From NCBI GenBank assembly GCA_039821605.1, contig JBCBNV010000003.1:496001-560000 (forward strand): a DNA stretch of 64,000 nucleotides, read 5' to 3'. The notes beneath the pieces are model-generated. The model did not search any database. It was not told the origin of the DNA and saw only the letters and a program-made list of their open reading frames with translations. A program made the position numbers and the translations under genes. Position 1 is the first letter of the stretch; each line of letters starts with the position of its first letter. Below, piece after piece: positions 1 through 8,612 of the stretch. Origin of the DNA: CALBPI01 sp039821605 (GTDB lineage: Bacteria > Pseudomonadota > Gammaproteobacteria > Steroidobacterales > Woeseiaceae).

Positions 1-1
1 T

Positions 2-304
2 GACCTGTTCGTGCCGTTCAAGATGCAACAGATCTATGCTGAGGAAGCTGCGTTCTGGGGACGGTCAGACCTGCTCGTGCAGCGCGCGACCCGCGCCATC
101 GGTCACTGTGAGTTCTCACCGGAAGAACTCGTGCAGACCTTTGACGACCTGGTGCTGTGGGTCAACCAAGGTGTTCGCCCGGAAGGCGACGATATTCTCG
201 ACCCCGAAACACTGGCCAGCCCGACGTACGGCTGCCAGTACACCGTGGGCGCTACAGGCCAGACACCTGACGTCCTGCGTACCGGAGTGTGCGCACCGCA
301 ATAG
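2..304 (+). CDS. Alpha/beta hydrolase, C-terminal fragment (gene starts left of window)
   Basis: The reading frame is open from the left edge and ends at TAG 302-304, leaving about 100 residues. The end of the chain contains GHCEFS (about residue 35 of the fragment), which fits the segment around the catalytic histidine of secreted alpha/beta hydrolases or peptidase-like esterases. It is preceded by DLFVPFKMQQIY, which resembles the loop that carries the acid residue, and followed by a helix (FDDLVLWV) and a short Cys-containing tail. Substrate cannot be told without the N-terminal part holding the nucleophile. A strong terminator follows at once, so this is the last gene of its transcript. 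The fold call is inference from the local motif order. Confidence 0.6.
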   Translation, partial: DLFVPFKMQQIYAEEAAFWGRSDLLVQRATRAIGHCEFSPEELVQTFDDLVLWVNQGVRPEGDDILDPETLASPTYGCQYTVGATGQTPDVLRTGVCAPQ

Positions 305-326
305 CCGGCTGAGCGTCGCAAGACGA

Positions 327-363
327 AGCCCGCGCTCCCAATCGGGGGCGCGGGCTTTTTTTT
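327..363 (+). terminator. Rho-independent terminator
   Basis: A GC-rich hairpin has arms 327-339 and 344-356 around the 4-base loop AATC, followed by a T run to 363. It lies 23 bases after the stop of the partial hydrolase gene and 7 bases before the end of the convergent gene. Confidence 0.9.
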
Positions 364-369
364 AAGGCG

Positions 370-852
370 TCAGCGTTGCGGGTCGGCCGCTGCGCGCGCC
401 TCGGCCAGCGCATCACGGGCCGCCTGCTCGACAAGCTCCGCTTCCTCAAGACTGGCGAATGCCTGCTCATAGCGCATGAACGCGGGCTGGAATTGCTTGA
501 GGCCTTCCTCCGCGTAGTCGGCCGGGTCCTCGCCACGAGCAACGATATCGTCCACGAACGCCTCAAGACGCTCGACGTCCTTCTCTGAGGCTTCCAGCTG
601 TTGCTCGGCACGCTGCCGTCGTTCGATGGCCAATTGCAGCGCCTGCTCGAGGTCGGCCACACGTTGTGACGTCCCCGTGACTGCCGCCTCGGCCGGCGCC
701 GCATCCCCCGCGGGCAACAAACCGGGCGCGGGCTCAAGCGAAGACACCGGGGCCTGCGCAGTATCCTGTGCAGGCTGCCGAGAAGCCCACAAAGCGACAA
801 TAGCCGCAGCGAGTGCCAGGCCAAGCAGCCAGGCTGGGAGGTTTCGATTCAT
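370..852 (-). CDS. Small membrane-anchored coiled-coil protein of unknown function
   Basis: 160 residues from ATG 852. Residues 7-23 are a single hydrophobic segment (inner-membrane anchor or uncleaved signal), then an Ala/Pro-rich linker to about residue 55, then charged heptad-like sequence (VADLEQALQLAIERRQ) typical of a coiled coil to the end. The frame can be extended 7 codons upstream, but ATG 852 puts the hydrophobic segment right at the N-terminus and avoids overlap with the divergent reductase gene. The topology predicts one membrane pass with the helical domain in the periplasm. I do not recognise a named family. The divergent start codons are only about 30 bases apart, so promoters of both genes must overlap or lie inside coding sequence. 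Confidence 0.7.
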   Translation of the reverse strand: MNRNLPAWLLGLALAAAIVALWASRQPAQDTAQAPVSSLEPAPGLLPAGDAAPAEAAVTGTSQRVADLEQALQLAIERRQRAEQQLEASEKDVERLEAFVDDIVARGEDPADYAEEGLKQFQPAFMRYEQAFASLEEAELVEQAARDALAEARAAADPQR

Positions 853-884
853 CCACCAAGTGTACCGTGGCATGCTTCATCCGT

Positions 885-1865
885 ATGCCGACACCACATG
901 ACAAGACCGTGCTGCTCGCCGGTGCCACCGGCTACATCGGGCGCCACGTTGCCGCGGAGCTGGTTGATCGCGGCTACCACGTCGTCGCGCCCGTGCGCGC
1001 CGCGGCAGAGGGCCGGAAGCCAGCAGAACTCGAGCACTGCGACGTCCGGGTTGCGGATGTCACAGACCGCGCCTCACTGCGGGCCGCGCTGCACGACGTC
1101 AAGGCTGCGACCATGGTGTCCTGCGTCGCATCACGCAACGGCGCGCCTGACGACGCGCGGCGTGTGGACTACGGCGCAAATCGCAATCTGCTGGCCATGG
1201 CCGAGTCACTGGGTAGCTCGCATTTTGTGCTGCTGTCCGCAATCTGCGTTCAAAAGCCGCAACTGGCCTTCCAGCACGCCAAGCTCGCGTTTGAGCGTGA
1301 ACTGGTGGACTCCGATATCGACTATTCCATCGTGCGGCCCACAGCGTTCTTCAAATCCATTTCGGGCCAGGTGGCTCGTGTTCGGTCCGGCAAACCGTTT
1401 CTCGTATTCGGGCGCGGCACCGAGACGGCCTGCAAGCCGATCAGCGAACGCGATCTCGCACGCTACCTGGTGGATTGCATCGAACAGCCCTCGCGCCGCA
1501 ACCATATCCTCCCGATTGGCGGGCCCGGCGAGGCAATAACCCCTCTCGATCAGGGCACACTGCTGTTCGAGCTGGCGGGCAAACCCACGCGGTTTCGCCG
1601 CATCCCGGTTGTGATGTTCGACGTCGCCATCGGTGTCCTGTCGGCGCTGGCGCGTCTGTTTCCATCCCTGGCGGCAAAGGCCGAGTTCGCACGAATCGGT
1701 CGTTACTACGCCACGGAGTCGATGCTCACCTGGAACGCCGATGAGTCCCGCTACGATGCGGATGCCACACCGAGCTACGGAAGCGACCGGCTGCGGCAGC
1801 ACTACGAGGCACAACTGAGCGACACAGGCGGTGACGACGCGCTCGGCGAACACAAGCTGTTCTAG
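885..1865 (+). CDS. bciA: Divinyl chlorophyllide a 8-vinyl reductase homologue (BciA/DVR family)
   Basis: 326 residues, an atypical short-chain dehydrogenase. The N-terminal NADP-binding motif GATGYIG is at residues 13-19. The rest follows the plant DVR / green-sulfur BciA pattern closely: VSCVASRNG, LLSAICVQKP (116-125), YSIVRPTAFFKS, ACKPISERDLA, ILPIGGPGEAITPL, EFARIGRYYATESML, and a C-terminal TPSYG segment. Known members reduce the 8-vinyl group of divinyl (proto)chlorophyllide with NADPH in (bacterio)chlorophyll synthesis. Length is usual for BciA. ATG 885 was chosen because earlier in-frame starts overlap the divergent gene. No other photosynthesis gene is in this window, so either the cluster is elsewhere or the enzyme has another substrate here; family membership is strong, substrate is inferred. 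Confidence 0.88.
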   Translation: MPTPHDKTVLLAGATGYIGRHVAAELVDRGYHVVAPVRAAAEGRKPAELEHCDVRVADVTDRASLRAALHDVKAATMVSCVASRNGAPDDARRVDYGANRNLLAMAESLGSSHFVLLSAICVQKPQLAFQHAKLAFERELVDSDIDYSIVRPTAFFKSISGQVARVRSGKPFLVFGRGTETACKPISERDLARYLVDCIEQPSRRNHILPIGGPGEAITPLDQGTLLFELAGKPTRFRRIPVVMFDVAIGVLSALARLFPSLAAKAEFARIGRYYATESMLTWNADESRYDADATPSYGSDRLRQHYEAQLSDTGGDDALGEHKLF

Positions 1866-2116
1866 GAAGCCGGTTGTTCGGCCTCGTAGCGGATCGCCTG
1901 AAACAAGGCACCAAACGACTCAAGCACCTGCGGACCAAACACGGGGTCAGCCATGTCGGCGATCTTTGGTGAGCGTTCGCTGAGATCGAGTTCTTCCTTC
2001 ATGCTGTCGATGAGCGGGAACATGTCGGTGTCTTCCCAGCGCATGTGATCACGCTGCCTCGTCAGATAACGGTGGGCATCGGCGACGACGTCGTCGCGCG
2101 GGAGAAACGTGCCTGG
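1862..2116 (-). pseudogene. Hemerythrin (HHE) domain gene remnant, 5' half missing
   Basis: Reading leftwards from 2116 the frame gives GTFLPRDDVVADAHRYL then RQRDHMRWEDTDMFPLI, which matches the second half of bacterial hemerythrin-like proteins (H..YL..QR.HM..E...FPL). The first helices carrying the initial iron-binding histidines are absent: an in-frame TGA sits at 2117-2119, and the only ATG (2044) would start inside the helix. The next 139 bases to the DUF1538 start give no recognisable remainder. The 3' end overlaps the convergent reductase gene by 4 bases. A short functional product from ATG 2044 (60 residues) is possible but would lack most metal ligands, so I call it a decayed gene. 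Confidence 0.65.
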
Positions 2117-2255
2117 TCATTGCTGGCCCCTGGCGCCGAACACCCGCCAGATTATCCAACTCGTTGGCACACTTAAGAATACGTAGGAACCACTAGCTAA
2201 AGCATTACGCTAAACCGCCGCTAGCCGGGGAGACGATGTAACGAGGTAGCGGCAC

Positions 2256-4175
2256 ATGGCCGGTGTCCCTGAGAAACCGCGCTACCAGCTTGGACTGCGC
2301 GACACGCTGCGTATCCTGTGGCCGTACGTGAAACGCAACTTCATGAACCAGGTGGAAGGCATCTGGTTCATCGTCGTCTACCTGATCGTATTCCAGCTGC
2401 TCGTGTTGCAGCTTCCCATTGCCTACGCCGGCATGATCGGGCTCGGCATCTTCGTGGTAGCCGTCGGCCTCATGTTCTTCATGGAGGGCCTGAGACTCGG
2501 ACTCATGCCGCTCGGCGAGGAAATCGGCAGCGTATTGCCCAAGAACAGCCGCATGCCGGTCATTCTTGTATTCGCGTTCCTGCTGGGCGCTGGCGCCACG
2601 TTTGCCGAACCCGCGATCGCCGTCCTCAAGACGGCTGGCGCCGGGGTCAAGCCCATTGAGGCGCCCCTGCTCTACAGCCTGCTCAATGACTTTTCGGGCC
2701 AGCTCGTCAGCGCCGTAGGCGTCGGCGTCGGTATCGCCGTCATGCTCGGCGTGTTGCGCTTCTTCTTCATGTGGCCGCTCAAGTACCTGGCCATCCCGGC
2801 CGTAGCCGGCTTGCTGGGCCTGTCCTTCTACTTCAGCCAGGTGCCCTTGCTGTCCGATGTACTCGGGCTCGCCTGGGACTGCGGCGCCGTCACGACGGGA
2901 CCGGTCACAGTCCCGCTCGTCCTGGCTCTCGGCATCGGTGTGTGCCGTGTGGTCAGTGGCGACTCGGGTGGCGGCAATTCGGGGTTCGGTATCGTCACCC
3001 TGGCATCGTTGTTCCCGATCCTCGCCGTGTTGTTGCTCGCCATGTACCACCACACAGCCGGCGACTATTGGGGTGCGCCCAACTACCGCGGCGACACAAC
3101 GGTCGCGATCACCGAAGACACCAACACCGAGTCCGTCATCGAGATCGAGAAAACGCTCGAGCCGATTACGGATGCGGAGTTTCAGGCCTATCTCGACTCC
3201 GGCGAGCTGCCCGACGGCTATGAGCTCGCCATGCACGGCGGCAACGCACGCCTCGTGAACGGCAAGATTGAAGTGCTTGACCCCGAGATGGTCATCACCA
3301 AGCCCTACCGCCGTGACTTCACATTTACGAGCAACGAGAACTGGGACAACTCGATCGCGCTCGCGGGCACGGCCAGGACGGCATTCACCGATGCCCTGCG
3401 CGCCATCATCCCACTCTGCTTGTTTCTCTATTTCGTACTGCGCATCGTGCTGCGGCAGCGACTGCAACCACGCAACGACGTGGGCGTGGGCGTGGCTTTC
3501 GCATTCGTCGGCATGATCCTGTTTGGTGCCGGCATCGCGCTCGGACTGACGCCGCTCGGCGGCCAGCTTGGCAGCAACGTGCCCGTCGCCTTCGCAGAAA
3601 TCTTCCCGTGGGGCCTCAACCATGTTGAAGGCCCGCTGTTCGGCGCGGACGCCGGCAAGGTCGTGGCCATCTGCTTTGCGTTCTTCCTTGGCTATGGCGC
3701 CACGCTCGCGGAACCCGCGCTTAATGCACTCGGCGACACGGTGGAGCGCATCACGGTCGGCGCCTTCCGCAAGAAACTGCTGATGCAGAGCGTCGCCTTC
3801 GGTGTGGGCTGCGGTATCGCCGCGGGCATCTTCAAGATGGCCTACGACATGCCCCTGTTCTGGATGCTGGCCCCGCCCTACCTGCTCGTGCTCGTCCTCA
3901 CCTGGATCTCACCCGACGAGTTCGTGAACTTCAGCTGGGACAGCGCGGGTGTGACCACGGGTCCCATCACAGTGCCGCTCGTACTCGCCATGGGTCTCGG
4001 CGTTGGCGCGAACATTCCGGGCGTCTCCGACGGCTTCGGCATTCTGGCGCTGGCCTCGGTCGGCCCGATCCTCACGGTTCTGGGTGTCGGCCTGTACACG
4101 CAAAGCGTGCAACGACGCGCGCAACGCAAGGTCGATGAGACCGTGGAACCCCTCGCAACAGCGGATGCCAACTGA
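2256..4175 (+). CDS. DUF1538 integral membrane protein, two-repeat transporter-like
   Basis: 639 residues with about a dozen hydrophobic helices in two homologous halves. The repeat is visible directly: FAEPA at 116-120 recurs as LAEPA at 484-488, and VTTGPVTVPLVLA at 212 recurs as VTTGPITVPLVLA at 566. Each half is one DUF1538 domain. A hydrophilic loop of roughly residues 265-365 (TNTESVIEIEKTLEP and onward) separates the halves. The internal duplication with conserved Glu-Pro and TTGP motifs in membrane helices is what one expects of an inner-membrane ion or solute carrier; no substrate is known to me. The stop codon overlaps the start of the PII-like gene (TGATG at 4173-4177), so the two are translationally coupled and the partner is the probable regulator. 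Confidence 0.85.
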   Translation: MAGVPEKPRYQLGLRDTLRILWPYVKRNFMNQVEGIWFIVVYLIVFQLLVLQLPIAYAGMIGLGIFVVAVGLMFFMEGLRLGLMPLGEEIGSVLPKNSRMPVILVFAFLLGAGATFAEPAIAVLKTAGAGVKPIEAPLLYSLLNDFSGQLVSAVGVGVGIAVMLGVLRFFFMWPLKYLAIPAVAGLLGLSFYFSQVPLLSDVLGLAWDCGAVTTGPVTVPLVLALGIGVCRVVSGDSGGGNSGFGIVTLASLFPILAVLLLAMYHHTAGDYWGAPNYRGDTTVAITEDTNTESVIEIEKTLEPITDAEFQAYLDSGELPDGYELAMHGGNARLVNGKIEVLDPEMVITKPYRRDFTFTSNENWDNSIALAGTARTAFTDALRAIIPLCLFLYFVLRIVLRQRLQPRNDVGVGVAFAFVGMILFGAGIALGLTPLGGQLGSNVPVAFAEIFPWGLNHVEGPLFGADAGKVVAICFAFFLGYGATLAEPALNALGDTVERITVGAFRKKLLMQSVAFGVGCGIAAGIFKMAYDMPLFWMLAPPYLLVLVLTWISPDEFVNFSWDSAGVTTGPITVPLVLAMGLGVGANIPGVSDGFGILALASVGPILTVLGVGLYTQSVQRRAQRKVDETVEPLATADAN

Positions 4176-5371
4176 TGTTTAGCCAAGACCATGCTGTGTC
4201 GATGGTGACGGCGGTCCTGCCCTCTGCAGGCGTTGACCGCATCACCGATGCCGTTCTGCAAGCGCCTGACAGCAGCGCCATCATCTGGCAGGCACGCGGC
4301 ACCCTGTTGCGCGAACACTGGTGGCAGCGTTTCGTGCCGCCGATCAGTCCGGCAAAGACCATGGTGCACCTGCTCGCACCCAACGACGAGGTGCCGCATC
4401 TCGTGAGCACCATCGTCGAGCGCGCACGATTACACCAACAGGCCACGGGCGCCGTGTTCTCAACGCCCTGTGATCACGCTTACTTCGGCTCCGACTTCCA
4501 CGTCTGGCCATCGCGCGACGACACGCCGGCGGCAAAGTCGGGACACAAGCTCACCGAAAACCTCAACATCATTTACTGCACGGTCGGGCACAAACTCTCC
4601 GAGCGTGTCAGCAAGGCCGCGATCAGCGCCGGCGCGCACGGACCCATCGTCTACTATGGCGAAGGCCGGGGCTTGCGCGACCGCCTGGGTTGGCTGCGCA
4701 TCACCAAGGAACACGAGCAGGAAGTGCTCATGGTGATCGCCGACGAAAGCGATGCCGATCAGGTCTTCGACGCCATGGCCAAGGCCGGCGAGCTGCACCT
4801 TCCCGGGCGCGGCTTTATGTACCGCATGGTCATCGACCGCGGCATGTTCCACCTGGCATCGCGCGTGTCGCACCACCACTACCAGGCCAACATGCAGCAG
4901 ATCATCAACGCCATCGACCACCTGAGCGGGCACTCGCACTGGCGCGACCAGGCTGTGTTCGATGTGGGCAACGGGGGTCGCGGCGTGGGCATCGACGATC
5001 TCGCCGCCGAACGACCGCTGCTGCGCGACCAGGTCCGGCTAACGGCGATTGCGCCGCGCGAGCAGTGCCCTGAACTCACGGAGTTTCTGCTCGACTCGGG
5101 CGCCCCGGGTTTCACGGCCACCTACGGCCGCTTTGCCGCCAACGAGCAAAGCGAAGGCATCGCGGGGGCACGCATCAACGCCGAGTACGGCATGCTCCGC
5201 TGCGTGACGAACCAGGCCGTCGCCGCACAGGTCTGCGGTGCCGTCGAAGCAGACGCCGAACACGCGGGCTTTGCGGACGTCGCCATGGTGACCAACCCGG
5301 TGCCCACAGTGGCCTGCTATGTGCCGGGCCACGTCGATCACCGCAAACCGGCACCACGCGTCGCCGCCTGA
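4175..5371 (+). CDS. Protein with three tandem PII-like domains
   Basis: 398 residues, no signal peptide, cytoplasmic. Three ferredoxin-like PII-type units can be read: about residues 8-105 (VTAVLPSAGVDRITDAVL), 130-235 (LNIIYCTVGHKLSERV, with the T-loop-like YYGEGRGLRDRL), and 275-385 (VRLTAIAPREQCPELTEFL, with FTATYGRF). Classical GlnB/GlnK is one domain of about 112 residues forming trimers; three domains in one chain could make a pseudo-trimer. The start overlaps the stop of the DUF1538 gene by one base, which suggests that it binds and gates that membrane protein as GlnK does AmtB, in response to a nucleotide or metabolite. The fold assignment is good for domain 2 and weaker for domains 1 and 3; the ligand is unknown. 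Confidence 0.75.
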   Translation: MFSQDHAVSMVTAVLPSAGVDRITDAVLQAPDSSAIIWQARGTLLREHWWQRFVPPISPAKTMVHLLAPNDEVPHLVSTIVERARLHQQATGAVFSTPCDHAYFGSDFHVWPSRDDTPAAKSGHKLTENLNIIYCTVGHKLSERVSKAAISAGAHGPIVYYGEGRGLRDRLGWLRITKEHEQEVLMVIADESDADQVFDAMAKAGELHLPGRGFMYRMVIDRGMFHLASRVSHHHYQANMQQIINAIDHLSGHSHWRDQAVFDVGNGGRGVGIDDLAAERPLLRDQVRLTAIAPREQCPELTEFLLDSGAPGFTATYGRFAANEQSEGIAGARINAEYGMLRCVTNQAVAAQVCGAVEADAEHAGFADVAMVTNPVPTVACYVPGHVDHRKPAPRVAA

Positions 5372-5516
5372 CGAAACCCGTCGAACAGGCCACTGTACTT
5401 GACGACCACCGCCCCCCCATTTGGCTTACGCCACGCCACACTGCAAAATAGCGAGAGGCGGAGACCGGCATCAGGTCTGTCCCGCGCAGAGCACAGTAGC
5501 CGGAGTAAGACGCAGC

Positions 5517-5885
5517 ATGAGCCAACACCCGCAACTCGAGGACATGGGGATTCTCAATCCCGGTGAGATCCGCACCTACATGGTCAACAGCCTGGCCGGT
5601 GTCGAAACACTGCGTATCGTTTACAAGCGAAAGGAAGGCTCACTGCTGCCGGTCAGTCGCAGCTACGAGTTTCCACAGGTGCAGAAAACGGTCACCGACA
5701 GTAAGGGCCGGAAATCTGATGTGCTTGAAACGGCACCCGCACTCAAGACCGCTCTCGGCGAACTCAAATCACTCATGAAGGCGCGCGAGGAGGAGACGGA
5801 GCATCGGGAGCTGCTCCTCTCAGAATTGGACGCACTTGAGAATGAACTCGCCTGCCGCATCGCACACATTCGCAGCTTGCTCTGA
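5517..5885 (+). CDS. DUF3461 family protein
   Basis: 122 residues. The N-terminus LEDMGILNPGEIRTYMV and the segment LRIVYKRKEGSLLPVSR are the hallmark of DUF3461, a small cytoplasmic family common in gammaproteobacteria. The second half is a charged helical region (about residues 75-120) that probably forms a coiled coil. ATG 5517 is preferred over an in-frame start at 5421 because the family begins with MSQ.P.L..MGI. Function of the family is unknown. It stands alone between the PII-like gene and a lipoprotein gene. Confidence 0.88.
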   Translation: MSQHPQLEDMGILNPGEIRTYMVNSLAGVETLRIVYKRKEGSLLPVSRSYEFPQVQKTVTDSKGRKSDVLETAPALKTALGELKSLMKAREEETEHRELLLSELDALENELACRIAHIRSLL

Positions 5886-6001
5886 CTCATAGGCCGAATC
5901 CGTCGCAATACAGCGACAAAAGCACAAACTGAGACACACGTCCCAAAGACATTTGATAGCCTCGCGTTACAACGTTCGAATGGCTGTCGAGGGGACGCGA
6001 C

Positions 6002-8602
6002 ATGTTCAGCGAGTGTTTCGAAAGTGCCGTAGCCAAAGCCCGTAACGCGAGCGCCCTGCTCGCCTGCCTGCTCATCACGGCCTGCGGCGGCAGCGGCGGT
6101 GGTGATCCGGCGCCTACACCCGTAACTGTCAACCCGACGCTGTCGATCAGCGACGCTTCGATTACCGAAGGCGATTCGGGTGTGGTCACACTCAACTTTA
6201 CGGTCACGGCATCGGCGACCGTGCCGGCGGGTGGCAGCGTGGCCGATGCCAGCGTCGACTACGCCACGGCCGCCGCTTCGGCAAGCGCCGGTTCTGATTT
6301 CACGACCGCCAGCGGCACGCTGCAAATTCCGGGCGGAACGACGCAGGTCAGCATTGCCGTCGACATCATTGGCGACGCGCAAACCGAAGGCGACGAGACC
6401 TTTACTGTCACACTGAGCGCACCCACGAACGCAACGATCAGCCAGGCAACGGCGACGGGTACGATCATCGACGACGATGTCGTGGCGGGACTGTTCGGTC
6501 TCGACACACGACCCAACAACGCGACCTGCGTGGCGCCAGCGCGCCCGACGGACGATGCCAGCGTCTCGATCACGGACCCCTATCCCGGCTTGTCCAGTTT
6601 TTCGCAGCCCACCAAGCTGCTGCTCGAACCCGGCGGCACCCGGTGGTTCCTGCTGCAGAAACCCGGGCAGATCATGACCTTCCCGGTCAACAGTCCGACA
6701 TCCGCGACCGAGTACTACGACCTGACGGATACCCGGCAGATCCGCACCAACGCCGAAGGCGGCCTGCTGGGCATGGCCTTTCATCCCGACTACCCCAATA
6801 CGCCCGAGATCTTCCTGTCCTACACGATTCAGAACAGCAACCCGAACATGCGCACCGTGATCTCGCGGCTCATCGTCGACAACGTGAACGCGCCGGGACC
6901 GGGCACCTCGGAGCAGATCCTGCTCCAGGTGAATCAGGACTTTGACAACCACAATGGCGGCGACATTGCCTTCGGCCCGGACGGCTACCTCTACATCGGT
7001 CTTGGTGACGGCGGCAGCGGCAACGATCCGCTCGCACGCGCGCAGGACAACACCCGGCTGCTGGGCGCCATGCTGCGCATCGACGTAATCGGCACGGGCG
7101 CGGACTACAACATCCCCGCGGACAATCCGTTTGCGGCCAATCCCAAATGCGGTGTCGCGGGCAACGCGGACAACTGTCCCGAGATCTTTGCCTGGGGCTT
7201 CCGCAACCCCTGGCGCTGGAGCTTCGACCCAGACAATGGCGACCTGTGGCTGGCCGACGTCGGGCAGAACGCGGTCGAAGAGGTCGATCTCGTGGAGCTC
7301 GGTGGTAACTACGGCTGGCGCTGCAAGGAAGGCACGTCAAATACCTCAAACGCCAGCGATTGCACGGGCCTGAATCTCACCGATCCTGTCACTGAATACA
7401 GTCACAGCCTGGGCAACTCCATTACGGGCGGCCAGGTGTATCGAGGCAGCGCCATCCCGAGTCTTGTCGGTCGTTACGTCTTTTCCGACTATGGCTCGGG
7501 CCGTTTCTGGGCCGCGCAACCAGACGGCCAGGGCGGCTACACCAACGACCAGCTCATTAACTCGAGCATCAATCCGACCGCGATGGCCTATGGCCCCGAC
7601 GACGAGCTCTACGTCGTCAACATCGATGGCGGCACGGGCCAGGGCCGCGTACGCCGACTCGATCCCGCGGGCGCGCCCGTGCCCGATTCGATTCCCGACA
7701 ACCTCTCCGCAACCGGTTGCGTGGACTCGAGTGATGTCACGCAACCCTACTCGGGCCTGTTGCCTTATGACCTCAACGCCCCGTTCTGGTCGGACGGTGC
7801 CGTCAAGGACCGCTATATCGGTTTGCCCAATGGCGCCACGATCGACATGAATGCCGACGGGGACTTCGAGTTCCCCGAGGGCACTGTCATCGTCAAGAAC
7901 TTCCGTCTTGGGGGCGCGCTCGTCGAAACGCGTCATCTCATGCGCCACCCCGATGGGGTCTGGGCCGGCTACACCTATGAATGGAATGCCGCGCAAACCG
8001 AGGCCACACGCGTGCGCGGCGGCAAGGTCGTCAACATCAACGGCCAGGACTGGATCTACCCGTCCGAGTCGGGCTGCATGGCTTGCCACACCGCCGCCGC
8101 AGGTCGCGCGTTGGGGCCCGAAATCGCGCAGCTCAACAAGCCCTTCACGTATGCCGAGACGGGTCGTACCGCCAACCAGCTCGAGACCATCGAACACGTC
8201 ATGATGTTCACAAGCGCACTGCCCGGCCCTGTCGCGGGGCTCGATGCGCTTGCCGACCCGGCGGATACGGGCGCCCCGCTCGAGGACCGCGCGCGCGCGT
8301 ACCTGCACAGCAACTGCGCCGGTTGCCACCGTCCCAATGGCCCCACGCCATCGACGATGGACCTGCGTTACGACACGGCGCTCGCCGACACGAACGCTTG
8401 CGAGGCAACGCCCCTGCAGGGCGACCTGGGTATCGCGGGCGCGGAACTCATCGCGCCAGGCAGTGCCTCGACGTCACTGGTCGTAGAGCGTATGCAGCGC
8501 CGCGACATTCACGCCATGCCGCCGCTGGGGTCGAACGTGATCGACGACGACGGCGTGGCTCTGGTCGCGGACTGGATTAACGGGCTCAGCGGCTGCAACT
8601 AG
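6002..8602 (+). CDS. Lipoprotein: Calx-beta + PQQ-type sugar dehydrogenase + diheme cytochrome c
   Basis: 866 residues. The lipobox LITAC places the lipidated Cys at residue 28. Residues about 40-158 form a Calx-beta domain (LSISDASITEGDSGVVTL ... GTIIDDD). Residues about 190-560 are a soluble quinoprotein glucose/sorbosone dehydrogenase-like beta propeller (GLLGMAFHPDYPN, HNGGDIAFGPDGYLYIGLGD, FAWGFRNPWRWSFD, GNYGWRCKEG). The C-terminal 300 residues carry two CXXCH haem c sites, CMACH at 692 and CAGCH at 772, as in SO2930/HNE_0200-type diheme proteins. It probably oxidises a periplasmic sugar or alcohol and passes electrons to its own haems. Placed alone between convergent and divergent neighbours. 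Confidence 0.85.
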   Translation: MFSECFESAVAKARNASALLACLLITACGGSGGGDPAPTPVTVNPTLSISDASITEGDSGVVTLNFTVTASATVPAGGSVADASVDYATAAASASAGSDFTTASGTLQIPGGTTQVSIAVDIIGDAQTEGDETFTVTLSAPTNATISQATATGTIIDDDVVAGLFGLDTRPNNATCVAPARPTDDASVSITDPYPGLSSFSQPTKLLLEPGGTRWFLLQKPGQIMTFPVNSPTSATEYYDLTDTRQIRTNAEGGLLGMAFHPDYPNTPEIFLSYTIQNSNPNMRTVISRLIVDNVNAPGPGTSEQILLQVNQDFDNHNGGDIAFGPDGYLYIGLGDGGSGNDPLARAQDNTRLLGAMLRIDVIGTGADYNIPADNPFAANPKCGVAGNADNCPEIFAWGFRNPWRWSFDPDNGDLWLADVGQNAVEEVDLVELGGNYGWRCKEGTSNTSNASDCTGLNLTDPVTEYSHSLGNSITGGQVYRGSAIPSLVGRYVFSDYGSGRFWAAQPDGQGGYTNDQLINSSINPTAMAYGPDDELYVVNIDGGTGQGRVRRLDPAGAPVPDSIPDNLSATGCVDSSDVTQPYSGLLPYDLNAPFWSDGAVKDRYIGLPNGATIDMNADGDFEFPEGTVIVKNFRLGGALVETRHLMRHPDGVWAGYTYEWNAAQTEATRVRGGKVVNINGQDWIYPSESGCMACHTAAAGRALGPEIAQLNKPFTYAETGRTANQLETIEHVMMFTSALPGPVAGLDALADPADTGAPLEDRARAYLHSNCAGCHRPNGPTPSTMDLRYDTALADTNACEATPLQGDLGIAGAELIAPGSASTSLVVERMQRRDIHAMPPLGSNVIDDDGVALVADWINGLSGCN

Positions 8603-8612
8603 CGCCACGGTG

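Noticed and set aside
2205..3623. 472-codon open frame on the minus strand across the DUF1538 gene
   Set aside because: Antisense shadow in GC-rich coding sequence; low-complexity His/Glu/Asp-rich product and no family pattern, while the plus strand has a clear two-repeat membrane protein.
5663..6952. 429-codon minus-strand frame spanning DUF3461 and the Calx-beta region
   Set aside because: It crosses two real genes and an intergenic gap, and its product shows no recognisable domain.
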